This document shows, piece after piece, positions 25,370 through 33,534 of a DNA stretch of 56,060 nt. Position numbers and translations under genes: made by a program. The notes beneath the pieces are model-generated. The model was not told the origin of the DNA. It did no database searches and worked only from the letters and a program-made list of their open reading frames with translations. Every line of letters begins with the position of its first letter. Within the stretch, counting starts at the first letter, position 1. The stretch is taken from contig JAUYCY010000032.1 in assembly GCA_030692055.1 (NCBI GenBank), positions 1 through 56,060 of the forward strand, given 5' to 3'. This DNA is from Candidatus Omnitrophota bacterium (GTDB lineage: Bacteria; Omnitrophota; Koll11; Duberdicusellales; 4484-171).

Positions 25370-25493
25370 GTCGTAATTTGACCCCACACCCAGACAGGGT
25401 GATGGACAAAAGCGGAAGTGATATCTATTAAATAATAAATAAACCGCACATATCAACTAGTCAACATATCGCTGGGTGTGGGGTTCAATTCGC
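25370..25493 (+). repeat. CCCCACACCCAG inverted-repeat element, copy 4
   Basis: Same ends and orientation as the other three copies, 5' of aroF. The interior begins like copy 2 (GGTGATGG) and is otherwise divergent. The conserved ends around variable interiors suggest the ends are the functional or mobile part. Confidence 0.85.
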
Positions 25494-25556
25494 GCAAACA
25501 ACTTATGTTCGCTAAATAAGCTCTATAAGTTGTGCGTTCATTGAAGGGGGTAAAAG
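25491..25556 (+). promoter_or_regulatory. 5' leader stem-loop of aroF
   Basis: GCGCA..ACAACTTAT pairs with ATAAGTTGTGCG, with a loop starting TTCGC; then TTCATTGAAGGGGG and the ATG. Confidence 0.68.
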
Positions 25557-26573
25557 ATGATCGTTGTATTTAAAAAAGGGGCCACCCAGCAAGAAATTGA
25601 CCATGTTATTGAAAGGGTGGAAAAACTAGGATTAAAGGCAATGGTTTCTCGCGGGACCGAGCGTACAATTGTGGGCGTTATAGGTTCCGAAGATACTATA
25701 CGCATGTATCCGCTAGAAGTTTTTCCGGGCGTAGAAAAAGTTATGCCGGTTCTTGCCCCCTATAAGTTGGTATCGAGAGAATTTAAAAGAGAAAGCAGTG
25801 TTATTAAAATAAAAGACGGAGTAGAAATCGGCGGAAAAAAAATTATAGTTGTGGCTGGGCCATGTTCCATTGAGTCGCCAGAGCTTTTAAGAGAAGTTGC
25901 GGTAAAAGTTAAGGAAGCAGGAGCATTAATTCTAAGAGGCGGAGCATTTAAACCGCGTACTTCTCCTTATACTTTTCAAGGGTTAGGAGAAGAGGGCTTA
26001 AAAATTTTAAAAGATGTTTCAACAGAATTAAACATTTCAACTGTAACAGAAGTTATGGATACCAGAGATGTCGAATTAGTAGCAAAATACACTGATATTT
26101 TACAGATTGGCGCAAGGAATATGCAAAATTTTAATCTTTTAAAAGAAGTGGGCCAGACTAGAAAACCGGTTATTTTAAAAAGAGGCCTTAGCGCCACCAT
26201 AAAAGAACTCTTGATGAGCGCAGAATATATATTGGCAGCAGGAAATTTTAATGTAATTTTATGTGAAAGAGGCATAAGGACGTTCGAAGATTTTACTCGC
26301 AATACCCTAGATTTAAGCGCGGTTGGCGCAGTCAAGCAGCTTTCTCATCTGCCTATTATCGTGGATCCTTCGCATGCCACAGGAAAATGGGGGTTAGTTT
26401 CGCCTTTAAGTAAGGCTGCTATCGCTTGTGGCGCAGATGGGCTTTTAATTGAAGTCCATCCAAAGCCGGAAGAAGCTTTAAGTGACGGCCCGCAACAACT
26501 TGTTCCAGAGAACTTTTCTGTATTAATGAAGGAGCTAAAACATATTGCATTGGCTATTGGCAGAAGTCTATGA
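25557..26573 (+). CDS. aroF: 3-deoxy-7-phosphoheptulonate (DAHP) synthase
   Basis: A 338-residue type I-beta DAHP synthase with the N-terminal ferredoxin-like regulatory domain (about 1-70) found in the Thermotoga/Bacillus-like group. The barrel has VVAGPCSIESPE, LRGGAFKPRTSPYTFQG, ILQIGARNMQNF, VILKRGLSATI and PIIVDPSHATGK, the PEP, erythrose-4-phosphate and metal sites. It catalyses the first step of the shikimate pathway; the regulatory domain is where Tyr/Phe inhibition acts. It overlaps tyrA by four bases and follows pheA-hisC. Confidence 0.93.
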   Translation: MIVVFKKGATQQEIDHVIERVEKLGLKAMVSRGTERTIVGVIGSEDTIRMYPLEVFPGVEKVMPVLAPYKLVSREFKRESSVIKIKDGVEIGGKKIIVVAGPCSIESPELLREVAVKVKEAGALILRGGAFKPRTSPYTFQGLGEEGLKILKDVSTELNISTVTEVMDTRDVELVAKYTDILQIGARNMQNFNLLKEVGQTRKPVILKRGLSATIKELLMSAEYILAAGNFNVILCERGIRTFEDFTRNTLDLSAVGAVKQLSHLPIIVDPSHATGKWGLVSPLSKAAIACGADGLLIEVHPKPEEALSDGPQQLVPENFSVLMKELKHIALAIGRSL

Positions 26574-27415
26574 GCTTGATAAAAAAAATAGCAATATTAG
26601 GCGTAGGTTTTATGGGTGGTTCGTTAGCCTTGGGGCTACGCAAAATTTTTCCAAAAGCCCGTATTTACGGTTATGCTAGAAGCAGGTCTTCCTATGAGAA
26701 ACTTTCTAGGCTAAATATCCTTTCCGGTGTTGAACAAGACCTAAGAAAAGTTATTGAAAATAGCGATATTGTGGTTTTAGCTTTTCCTGTATACGTAATT
26801 GTTGATTACTTCAAAAGAATCTCCCCTTTCTTAAAAAAAGGTGCAATAGTTTTTGATGTCGGCAGTAGCAAGGCATTGATAGAAAAATCCGCGCGCAGGT
26901 ATTTGCCTAAGAACGTTTATTTTATAGGTTGTCATCCTCTATGCGGTAGCGATAAAAGCGGTGCCGAGTTTTCTAAAACCGACCTCTACAAAGATGCTCT
27001 TTGCTTAATTACTTCATCCCCTTCAAATAATGCTATAAAGGTCGTAAAAGATATATGGGAGAGACTAGGTTCAAAAGTAGTATTCGTATCCGCATCTCGT
27101 CATGATAAAATCCTTTCTTCTATCTCGCACTTAAACCATATTATTTCTTTCTCTATCACTAACAGTATTCTCGATAGCTATCTAAATTTTGCCTCTCCAA
27201 GTTTAAAGGATATGACTAGAATTTCTAATTCACCGTCTTTTGTTTGGGCTGATATTTTCCTTTCTAACAAGAAAAATATTTTGAAAGATATAAAAAGATT
27301 TACTAGAATTTTAAGGAAGTTTGAAAAACTTATAGCTCAAGGTAAAAAAGAACAGATAATCAAATTGATTGAAAAAGCGAATAAAAAGCAAAAAAGCTTA
27401 ACTAATCAGCAATAG
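26570..27415 (+). CDS. tyrA: prephenate dehydrogenase
   Basis: A 281-residue NAD(P)-dependent dehydrogenase. The Rossmann motif IAILGVGFMGGSLALGL is at the N-terminus, with VFDVGSSK and GCHPLCGSDKSGAEFS (the prephenate-binding His and following region), and SHLNHIISFS in the C-terminal dimerisation part. It oxidatively decarboxylates prephenate to 4-hydroxyphenylpyruvate, the tyrosine branch opposite pheA. No ACT domain follows. Overlaps aroF; cmk begins eight bases after its stop, so the operon continues. Confidence 0.92.
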   Translation: MSLIKKIAILGVGFMGGSLALGLRKIFPKARIYGYARSRSSYEKLSRLNILSGVEQDLRKVIENSDIVVLAFPVYVIVDYFKRISPFLKKGAIVFDVGSSKALIEKSARRYLPKNVYFIGCHPLCGSDKSGAEFSKTDLYKDALCLITSSPSNNAIKVVKDIWERLGSKVVFVSASRHDKILSSISHLNHIISFSITNSILDSYLNFASPSLKDMTRISNSPSFVWADIFLSNKKNILKDIKRFTRILRKFEKLIAQGKKEQIIKLIEKANKKQKSLTNQQ

Positions 27416-27422
27416 ATAATAT

Positions 27423-28073
27423 ATGATTATTGCCATCGATGGTCCTGCTGGTTCAGGCAAAACTACCATCGCAAAACTTTTAGCAAATAAATTCGATATT
27501 TCTTACCTGGATACGGGTGCTACCTACCGTGCCTTAACCTTTAAAGCTTTGGAGAGCAAAGTAGACTTAAAAGACGAATTTACTTTGCGAAATTTGGCAA
27601 AAAGTTTGGATTTAAGGCTAGAGGGAAAGGCTGTGTATCTTGAAGGGGAAGATGTAAGTGAGAAAATTAGGACACCCCTGATAGACAAAAATATTTCTTT
27701 GATTGTTTCTTATCCTAAAGTGAGAGAGGTGATGGTCGATTTGCAAAGAAAAATTGCTAAAGGCCATGACTATGTTGTAGAAGGAAGAGACATAACTACA
27801 GTAGTGTTTCCCAAAGCAGAGTTTAAATTTTATCTTGATGCCGAAGCCAAAGTACGTTCGCAAAGAAGATTCAACGAATTGGAAGCCAAAGGTATAGCGG
27901 TTGATTTTAGCGAGGTTGATGATGATTTAAATAAAAGAGACGAAGCAGACAAGAACAGAAAAGTTGGTGCTTTGACTCGAGCGTCAGATGCTATATATAT
28001 TGATACCACCAAACTTAGCATCAGACAAGTAGTAGAGTTAATCTTTAGCCACATAACTAAAGAAAATAGATAA
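27423..28073 (+). CDS. cmk: cytidylate kinase
   Basis: A 216-residue kinase with the P-loop IDGPAGSGKTTIAKLLA, the CMP-binding YLDTGATYRALT, VEGRDITTVVFP and the lid region RSQRRFNELEAKG. It converts CMP or dCMP to the diphosphate with ATP. It follows tyrA by seven bases and lepA begins immediately after it. Normal length and all family motifs are present. Confidence 0.95.
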   Translation: MIIAIDGPAGSGKTTIAKLLANKFDISYLDTGATYRALTFKALESKVDLKDEFTLRNLAKSLDLRLEGKAVYLEGEDVSEKIRTPLIDKNISLIVSYPKVREVMVDLQRKIAKGHDYVVEGRDITTVVFPKAEFKFYLDAEAKVRSQRRFNELEAKGIAVDFSEVDDDLNKRDEADKNRKVGALTRASDAIYIDTTKLSIRQVVELIFSHITKENR

Positions 28074-28074
28074 G

Positions 28075-29868
28075 ATGCAGAGCATAGAAAAGATAAGAAA
28101 TTTTTGTATTATTGCGCACATAGACCATGGCAAATCTACTTTAGCCGATAGATTTTTAGAGATAACAGACGCGGTAGATAAACGTAAGTTCTGCGACCAA
28201 ATGCTTGACAGCATGGACTTAGAAAGAGAAAGAGGCATAACTATAAAGGCAAAGGCGGTGCGGTTGAAATTTAATTATAATGGCCAAGATTATATTTTAA
28301 ATCTAATAGATACGCCCGGGCACGTAGATTTTACCTATGAGGTAGCAAAGTCGCTTAAGGCATGCGAAGGGGCCATACTTTTAGTCGATGCTTCCCAGGG
28401 GGTGGAGGCACAAACAGTAGCTAATTTTTATTTGGCGCTAGAGGCCAATCTAAAGATTATTCCCGTGGTTAATAAAATAGACCTTCCCAATGCGGATGTC
28501 GAACGGACCCTGGGGCAGCTAGAGGATATCTTTGGTTTTAAAAGGCAGGAAATATCTTTAGTGTCAGCTAAGGATGGCAGTGGAGCTAGTGAGGTATTAA
28601 AACGAGTTATAGAGGAGATTCCTCAACCAGGAGGAGACACCGAAGCCCCGTTAAAAGCTGTTCTTTTTGATTCTACCTTTGATAACTATAAAGGCGCTAT
28701 TTTGTTTTTAAGGGTTTTTGATGGAAGGATTTGTGCAGATGATAACATTTTATTGATGCAGCAGAAAAAAAACTATAAAGTAGAAGAGGTGGGAATATTC
28801 TTGCCTAGAATGGAAAAGAAAGATTGTATTTCATCGGGAGAAGTTGGTTATCTTTGCTGTAGCATACGTGATCCTCACGAGGTAGATATGGGTGACACCG
28901 TTACTTCGCCAAAGAATCCCACATCTATGCCATTCGAGGGCTATAAGAAAATACCCCCGATGGTTTTTTGTGGGATATTTCCTTGTACACCGCAGAGTTA
29001 TCCGTTGCTACGAGAAGCTATAGAGAAATTGAGGTTGTCCGATTCTTCTTTTATATATGAACCAGATAATTTAGGCAGTTTAGGCTATGGCTTTAGATGT
29101 GGTTTCCTGGGGTTGTTACATATTGAGATTGTTCAGGAACGGCTTGAAAGGGAATACAACTTAGATTTGATTCTTACCTCGCCCAGCGTCATGTATAGAG
29201 TTCAAAAAAATACTGGCGAAAACATAGATATACAGAGCCCACATCAACTTCCAGACCCCTCGGCAATTGCCCAAGTATACGAGCCATTTGTGAAAGCAAC
29301 TATTATTGTTCCTGTGGACGGAATGGAGTCCATATGCGAACTAGCGAAATCGCGCAGAGGAACATTCATTAAAATGGACTATCTGGGTAAAGACAGACTG
29401 AGCATAGTATTTGAATTACCCTTGGCCGAGATTATTATAGACTTTTATGACAAAATAAAATCTCTTACAAAAGGCTATGCCTCGCTAGATTATGAATTTA
29501 TCGATTACAGAAAGACAGAAATTGTCAAAATTGATATTCTATTTAACCGCAAACAGGTTGAGGCTTTTTCTCTATTAGTGCATAAAGAAAAAGTTGAGGC
29601 TAAGGCAAGGAGTGTGGTTGAAAAGCTTAAAGAGTTGATACCGCGTCAGATGTTTGAAATAAGTATTCAGGCAGCCATAGGCGCTAAAGTTATTGCTTCC
29701 GAGCGTGTATCGGCACTGCGAAAGAATGTTACAGCGAAGTGCTACGGAGGAGATATCACACGTAAAAGAAAACTGTGGGAAAGGCAGAAAGAAGGTAAAA
29801 AGAAATTAAAACAAATGGGTAATATCGATGTTCCCAAAGAGGCATTTTTGGAAGTACTTAAGATGTAA
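28075..29868 (+). CDS. lepA: elongation factor 4 (LepA)
   Basis: A 597-residue translational GTPase. G-motifs are AHIDHGKSTLADRF, RERGITIKAK, LIDTPGHVDF, NKIDLPNADV and SAKDGSG. The C-terminal LepA-specific domain has AIGAKVIASERVSALRKNVT, AKCYGGDITRKRKLWERQK and GNIDVPKEAFLEVLK. It acts on stalled or misplaced ribosomes. It is placed directly before lepB, the classical lepA-lepB order. All domains complete. Confidence 0.97.
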   Translation: MQSIEKIRNFCIIAHIDHGKSTLADRFLEITDAVDKRKFCDQMLDSMDLERERGITIKAKAVRLKFNYNGQDYILNLIDTPGHVDFTYEVAKSLKACEGAILLVDASQGVEAQTVANFYLALEANLKIIPVVNKIDLPNADVERTLGQLEDIFGFKRQEISLVSAKDGSGASEVLKRVIEEIPQPGGDTEAPLKAVLFDSTFDNYKGAILFLRVFDGRICADDNILLMQQKKNYKVEEVGIFLPRMEKKDCISSGEVGYLCCSIRDPHEVDMGDTVTSPKNPTSMPFEGYKKIPPMVFCGIFPCTPQSYPLLREAIEKLRLSDSSFIYEPDNLGSLGYGFRCGFLGLLHIEIVQERLEREYNLDLILTSPSVMYRVQKNTGENIDIQSPHQLPDPSAIAQVYEPFVKATIIVPVDGMESICELAKSRRGTFIKMDYLGKDRLSIVFELPLAEIIIDFYDKIKSLTKGYASLDYEFIDYRKTEIVKIDILFNRKQVEAFSLLVHKEKVEAKARSVVEKLKELIPRQMFEISIQAAIGAKVIASERVSALRKNVTAKCYGGDITRKRKLWERQKEGKKKLKQMGNIDVPKEAFLEVLKM

Positions 29869-29938
29869 GATACCCAAGATTGCCACCAATAAGATAGTTT
29901 AGTATAGTAAATACTCGAATAATTTAAAAAGGATAAGT

Positions 29939-30943
29939 GTGGAAAAAATGGAAAAAGTGATTATAAAAAAAGAAGTTCCCAGATTTTCTGTGGTAGATTT
30001 TAAAGACTTTGTTTCACTTATTTTAAGGCTCAAGAATGATACGGATAACCCTATATACAAAAATATTTCCGAAGGCAGCCAGATATTTATATCTAATTTT
30101 AACGAAAAAGATGGCGTTGACAAAAAAATAAAAAGATGCATATGTTCCGACTTTAATAAAATAATTAGAAACTATGAACTGTATAATCAACTGAGCGTAT
30201 TTTATGGCAAACATAAACTCGATTCTAAACTTAGCGAAGAAACAAAAGAATACGCCAGCAGCTTAGAATGTTTAGGTAAGCCATTTGTTGGTTTAAAGAG
30301 TAGCGAAAAAGTAAAAATAGAATGGTTAAACTTATACACACTTGTAGATTTGTTTGCGGATGGAATATATAATATTAGAAGAAAGGGGACTATACATGCT
30401 TGGGGTGAAGCTTTGGTTGTTGCGGGGGCGTTAGTTATTTTTGTAAGGACGTTCTTTTTCCAAATATATAAAATTCCCACCTCTTCCATGGTGCCTACGC
30501 TTATGCCGGGTGATAAAATATTTGTAAGCAAGTTAACCTATGGGCCAAAAGTGCCTTTTACGCGATTACGTTTACCAGGATTTGAAAAACCACAGAGTGG
30601 AGAAATAGTCGTCTTTGTGCCCCCGCATGAGAGAAATAAGTTTTACATAAAAAGATTGATCGGATTACCAAGAGATCATATCCTTATAAAAGATGGTAAT
30701 CTCTATATAAACGGGAAAAAAGTAGTTGATCCCCGCATTGCGAAGAATCAATATTATAATGACGGTACTTACGCTAAAGAAAGTAAAGAGATAGCTGTCG
30801 CAGAGGGTAAATATTTTTTCCTTGGCGATAACAGTATCCAGTCGCTGGATAGTCGCTTTTGGGGATTTGTAGATGAAAGCGATATTGTCGGAAAAGCAAT
30901 CTTTATCTGGTGGCCCCCAAAAAGAATAGCGATGGTAGAATGA
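29939..30943 (+). CDS. lepB: signal peptidase I with long N-terminal extension
   Basis: A 334-residue membrane protease. The catalytic Ser183 is in YKIPTSSMVPTLMPGD and the general-base Lys238 in YIKRLIGLPRDHI, with the late GDNSIQSLDSRFWG box. A single transmembrane helix (about 155-175, ALVVAGALVIFVRTFFF) precedes the Ser. About 145 residues of predicted cytoplasmic sequence come before it (VVDFKDFVSLILRLKN onward), far more than the short tail of ordinary signal peptidases; I recognise no domain in it. The start is GTG at 29939 or ATG three codons later. It removes signal peptides from exported proteins such as the FecR and HtrA products here. Confidence 0.92.
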   Translation: MEKMEKVIIKKEVPRFSVVDFKDFVSLILRLKNDTDNPIYKNISEGSQIFISNFNEKDGVDKKIKRCICSDFNKIIRNYELYNQLSVFYGKHKLDSKLSEETKEYASSLECLGKPFVGLKSSEKVKIEWLNLYTLVDLFADGIYNIRRKGTIHAWGEALVVAGALVIFVRTFFFQIYKIPTSSMVPTLMPGDKIFVSKLTYGPKVPFTRLRLPGFEKPQSGEIVVFVPPHERNKFYIKRLIGLPRDHILIKDGNLYINGKKVVDPRIAKNQYYNDGTYAKESKEIAVAEGKYFFLGDNSIQSLDSRFWGFVDESDIVGKAIFIWWPPKRIAMVE

Positions 30944-31013
30944 CAGGTATAAAATGCAATTTGCTTACTATCTGTCGACCAACAGATAAAACAGGTAAAG
31001 TCATAGTCAAAAA

Positions 31014-31042
31014 TTGTATAAATACTTTTATTGTGTTATAAT
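31014..31042 (+). promoter_or_regulatory. sigma-70 promoter before pgsA
   Basis: TTGTAT at 31014-31019, 17-base spacer, TATAAT at 31037-31042; 43 bases before the pgsA ATG. Confidence 0.65.
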
Positions 31043-31085
31043 ATTTGTTATAAAACATTACAGCCCTTAACGCCAAGTATAAAAT

Positions 31086-31691
31086 ATGAGTTTCGCTGAT
31101 AAGGTAACGATTTTACGAATACTGCTAATACCAATTTTTGTTTCTTTTCTTTTTTACTTTGACGAGAAACATCTATATTTGCGATATGTACTCTTGGGAG
31201 TGTTTGGGCTCGCGGTATTAACAGATTATTTTGATGGTTTAGTCGCAAGAATAAAAAAAGAAAAGTCAGAAATTGGCCAAGTAATAGACCCCCTAGCAGA
31301 CAAACTACTACTTTTAACTGCCTTCATTGCCTTGTATGCTTTGCGCAAAAGCCTGCCTTTAAGTTCAAATATTCCCTTGTGGGTAGTGCTTATTATTGTA
31401 AGCCGTGACCTTATTATTCTTTTGGGGGTAATGATACTTTATTTTCTTAAGATAGAAGTGCCCATTGCTCCTTCTATGTGGGGAAAACTTACTACATTTT
31501 TTCAAATGCTTACAGTGTTATGGGTTATTATGGATGTTCCTTTTTCGGTAGGTATACTCGGTTATAAAAATATACCTTTTTCCGCGGTCATCTGGACTGT
31601 CGCGGTTATTTTTACCTTAATTTCCGGAGCCGGATATTTTACAAGAGGGATAAAGTCAATAAACGCTAAGCTCAATTCCTCGCATAAATAA
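31086..31691 (+). CDS. pgsA: CDP-diacylglycerol-glycerol-3-phosphate phosphatidyltransferase
   Basis: A 201-residue integral membrane enzyme. The CDP-alcohol phosphotransferase signature is complete: DYFDGLVAR, an eight-residue gap, then G-x3-D-x3-D (GQVIDPLADK), at about residues 48-75. Four to six hydrophobic helices follow. It makes phosphatidylglycerol-phosphate from CDP-diacylglycerol. It lies next to plsY, the acyl-phosphate acyltransferase that supplies the first acylation step of the same pathway. Other members of the family use different alcohols; the length and neighbours favour PgsA. Confidence 0.9.
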   Translation: MSFADKVTILRILLIPIFVSFLFYFDEKHLYLRYVLLGVFGLAVLTDYFDGLVARIKKEKSEIGQVIDPLADKLLLLTAFIALYALRKSLPLSSNIPLWVVLIIVSRDLIILLGVMILYFLKIEVPIAPSMWGKLTTFFQMLTVLWVIMDVPFSVGILGYKNIPFSAVIWTVAVIFTLISGAGYFTRGIKSINAKLNSSHK

Positions 31692-31713
31692 TTTCTTTTA
31701 ATAATTTTTTAAA

Positions 31714-32316
31714 ATGAATGTTATTGGTTTTTTGATTTTTAGCTACCTACTAGGCAGCATTCCTTTTGGTTTAATTATTTCCTATTCAGTAAAAAAGATA
31801 GACATCAGACAATTTGGTTCCGGTAATATCGGAGCTACAAACGTCGTCAGGGCGGTAGGTAAGAAATGGGGGATCATAGTTTTTATACTTGATTTTCTGA
31901 AAGGTTTTTCCCCTCCCCTCTTAGCTAAATATTTTCTAAATCAACCCAGTAATTTTATTTATATTTTAGTCGCACTTTTTGCTGTTTGCGGCCATGTCTG
32001 GACAATTTTTTTAAGATTCAAAGGCGGTAAGGGTGTCGCCACAGGCTTGGGTTCGCTATGCGGTCTGAGTATTATTTTCCCAAAGCTTTGGCCAGTGCTA
32101 ATTTTTTCTTTATGTGTTTGGTTAATATTTTTCTTTATTTTTAGGTATGTATCATTAGCCTCTATTTTACTGGGCATTTCTTTCGTTGTTTTCTCATTTA
32201 CTTTTTCTTTACCGAAAGAAATAAAATTGTTTTCATTTTTTCTGTGTTTATTCATTATATTTAGGCATACAAAGAACATAAAGAATCTCTTTGCCAAAAA
32301 AGAACACCGTTTCTAA
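31714..32316 (+). CDS. plsY: glycerol-3-phosphate acyltransferase PlsY
   Basis: A 200-residue membrane protein with the PlsY motifs: YLLGSIPFGLII, GSGNIGATNVVRAVGKK (serine/arginine motif, about residue 40) and FKGGKGVATGLG (phosphate-binding loop, about residue 106), with five or more transmembrane helices. It transfers an acyl group from acyl-phosphate to glycerol-3-phosphate in the inner membrane, giving lysophosphatidate. It needs PlsX, not seen here. The PlsC homologue at 13807 could supply the second acylation if it is not dedicated to aminolipids. Confidence 0.93.
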   Translation: MNVIGFLIFSYLLGSIPFGLIISYSVKKIDIRQFGSGNIGATNVVRAVGKKWGIIVFILDFLKGFSPPLLAKYFLNQPSNFIYILVALFAVCGHVWTIFLRFKGGKGVATGLGSLCGLSIIFPKLWPVLIFSLCVWLIFFFIFRYVSLASILLGISFVVFSFTFSLPKEIKLFSFFLCLFIIFRHTKNIKNLFAKKEHRF

Positions 32317-32321
32317 TGCGT

Positions 32322-32350
32322 TTGACACCGCCAGAGCCAGAGAGTATAAT
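32322..32350 (+). promoter_or_regulatory. consensus sigma-70 promoter of recA
   Basis: TTGACA at 32322-32327, 17-base spacer, TATAAT at 32345-32350: both hexamers are perfect. Transcription would start near 32357, just before the leader stem-loop. I see no LexA-type dyad overlapping it. Confidence 0.85.
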
Positions 32351-32360
32351 TCAAATAAAA

Positions 32361-32478
32361 CCCAGACTTATGTTCGCCAATAGACTACCATAAGTTATCT
32401 GCTTCCGCCAAAATCAAAGATTTTGGCGAGATCTCGCCATTCGCCTAAGGCGAATGGCGGACATTAAAGGAGGTCACC
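32361..32478 (+). promoter_or_regulatory. recA 5' leader with multiple hairpins
   Basis: Begins with CAGACTTATG/CATAAG-TTATCTG, loop start TTCGCC as in pheA and aroF. It is followed by two further hairpins (CGCCAAAATC/GATTTTGGCG and CGCCATTCGCC/GGCGAATGGCG), then ACATTAAAGGAGG and the ATG. The CATT-AAGGAGG linker is the same kind as in the other leaders. Confidence 0.68.
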
Positions 32479-33504
32479 ATGACTAAAGATAAAAACATTA
32501 TGGAGAGTAAACGAAAAACTTTAGAATTAGCTCTTTCCCAGATAGAGAAACAGTTTGGCAAAGGTGCGATAATGCGCCTTGGGGAAGGAACTAAACTCGA
32601 CGTAGAGGCTATTCCTACTGGTATAATTTCTTTAGATAAAGCTTTGGGGGTTGGGGGGATACCTCGCGGAAGGGTAATCGAAATTTTTGGCCCAGAAGCC
32701 TCAGGTAAAACTACGCTTACCCTCAGTATTATTGCTCAAGCGCAAATTACAGGAGGAATAACCGCATTTATTGATGTTGAGCACGCTTTTGACCCTGCAT
32801 ACGCTAAGATAATCGGAGTAAACTTGGAGGATTTTTTAATCTCTCAACCGGATACTGGCGAACAGGCTTTAGAAATAGTTGAGACGCTGGTGCGTTCCAA
32901 TGCCGTTGATTTAGTCGTCATAGATTCAGTGGCAGCGTTGGTCCCGCGTGCAGAGTTAGAGGGTGAGATGGGTGAGGTGCAGATTGCTCTGCAAGCACGG
33001 CTAATGAGCCAAGCTCTTAGAAAATTGACCGCAGCGATAAGCAAATCTAAAACCTGCGTGGTATTTATTAACCAATTGAGAGAAAAAATAGGTGTGATGT
33101 ATGGTTCACCGGAGATTACCCCCGGAGGCAGAGCGTTAAAGTTTTACTCTTCGGTGCGCATAGATTTGCGAAAAATTGCCACAATTACAAACGGCGAAGA
33201 AGTAGTAGGTGCAAGGATTAGAGCAAAGATAGTCAAAAACAAAGTAGCTGCGCCTTTTAAAGAAGCAATTTTTGAAATTATGCATAGTGAGGGTGTTTCG
33301 AAGGTAGGCGCGTTAATCGATGCAGCAATGGAGTGTGAGTTGATAAAAAAAGCAGGGAGTTGGTTCTCCTATAAAGACAAAAATCTTTCTCAGGGTAAGG
33401 AGCAATTAAGAGACATTCTCAAACAAAATGAGCCTTTGAAGAAAGAAATAGAGGAAGAGCTTAAAAAAATAATTTACCCTCTGGGTAACCAGGAAGAAAA
33501 ATAA
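32479..33504 (+). CDS. recA: recombinase RecA
   Basis: A 341-residue RecA. P-loop [13 protein letters not shown] (about residue 66), [17 protein letters not shown], the Walker B region [19 protein letters not shown], the L2-adjacent region [13 protein letters not shown] and [14 protein letters not shown]. It forms filaments on single-stranded DNA for homologous recombination and SOS induction. The recX regulator lies two genes downstream. The promoter is a strong consensus without a visible LexA box, so SOS control is not evident. Confidence 0.98.
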   Translation: MTKDKNIMESKRKTLELALSQIEKQFGKGAIMRLGEGTKLDVEAIPTGIISLDKALGVGGIPRGRVIEIFGPEASGKTTLTLSIIAQAQITGGITAFIDVEHAFDPAYAKIIGVNLEDFLISQPDTGEQALEIVETLVRSNAVDLVVIDSVAALVPRAELEGEMGEVQIALQARLMSQALRKLTAAISKSKTCVVFINQLREKIGVMYGSPEITPGGRALKFYSSVRIDLRKIATITNGEEVVGARIRAKIVKNKVAAPFKEAIFEIMHSEGVSKVGALIDAAMECELIKKAGSWFSYKDKNLSQGKEQLRDILKQNEPLKKEIEEELKKIIYPLGNQEEK

Positions 33505-33534
33505 AAAATAAGGTTTACGAATAAGGTGAAAGCT

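Noticed and set aside
32300..32478. LexA/SOS operator at recA
   Set aside because: No CTGT-N8-ACAG or GAAC-N4-GTTC type dyad overlaps the promoter; the hairpins lie in the transcribed leader.
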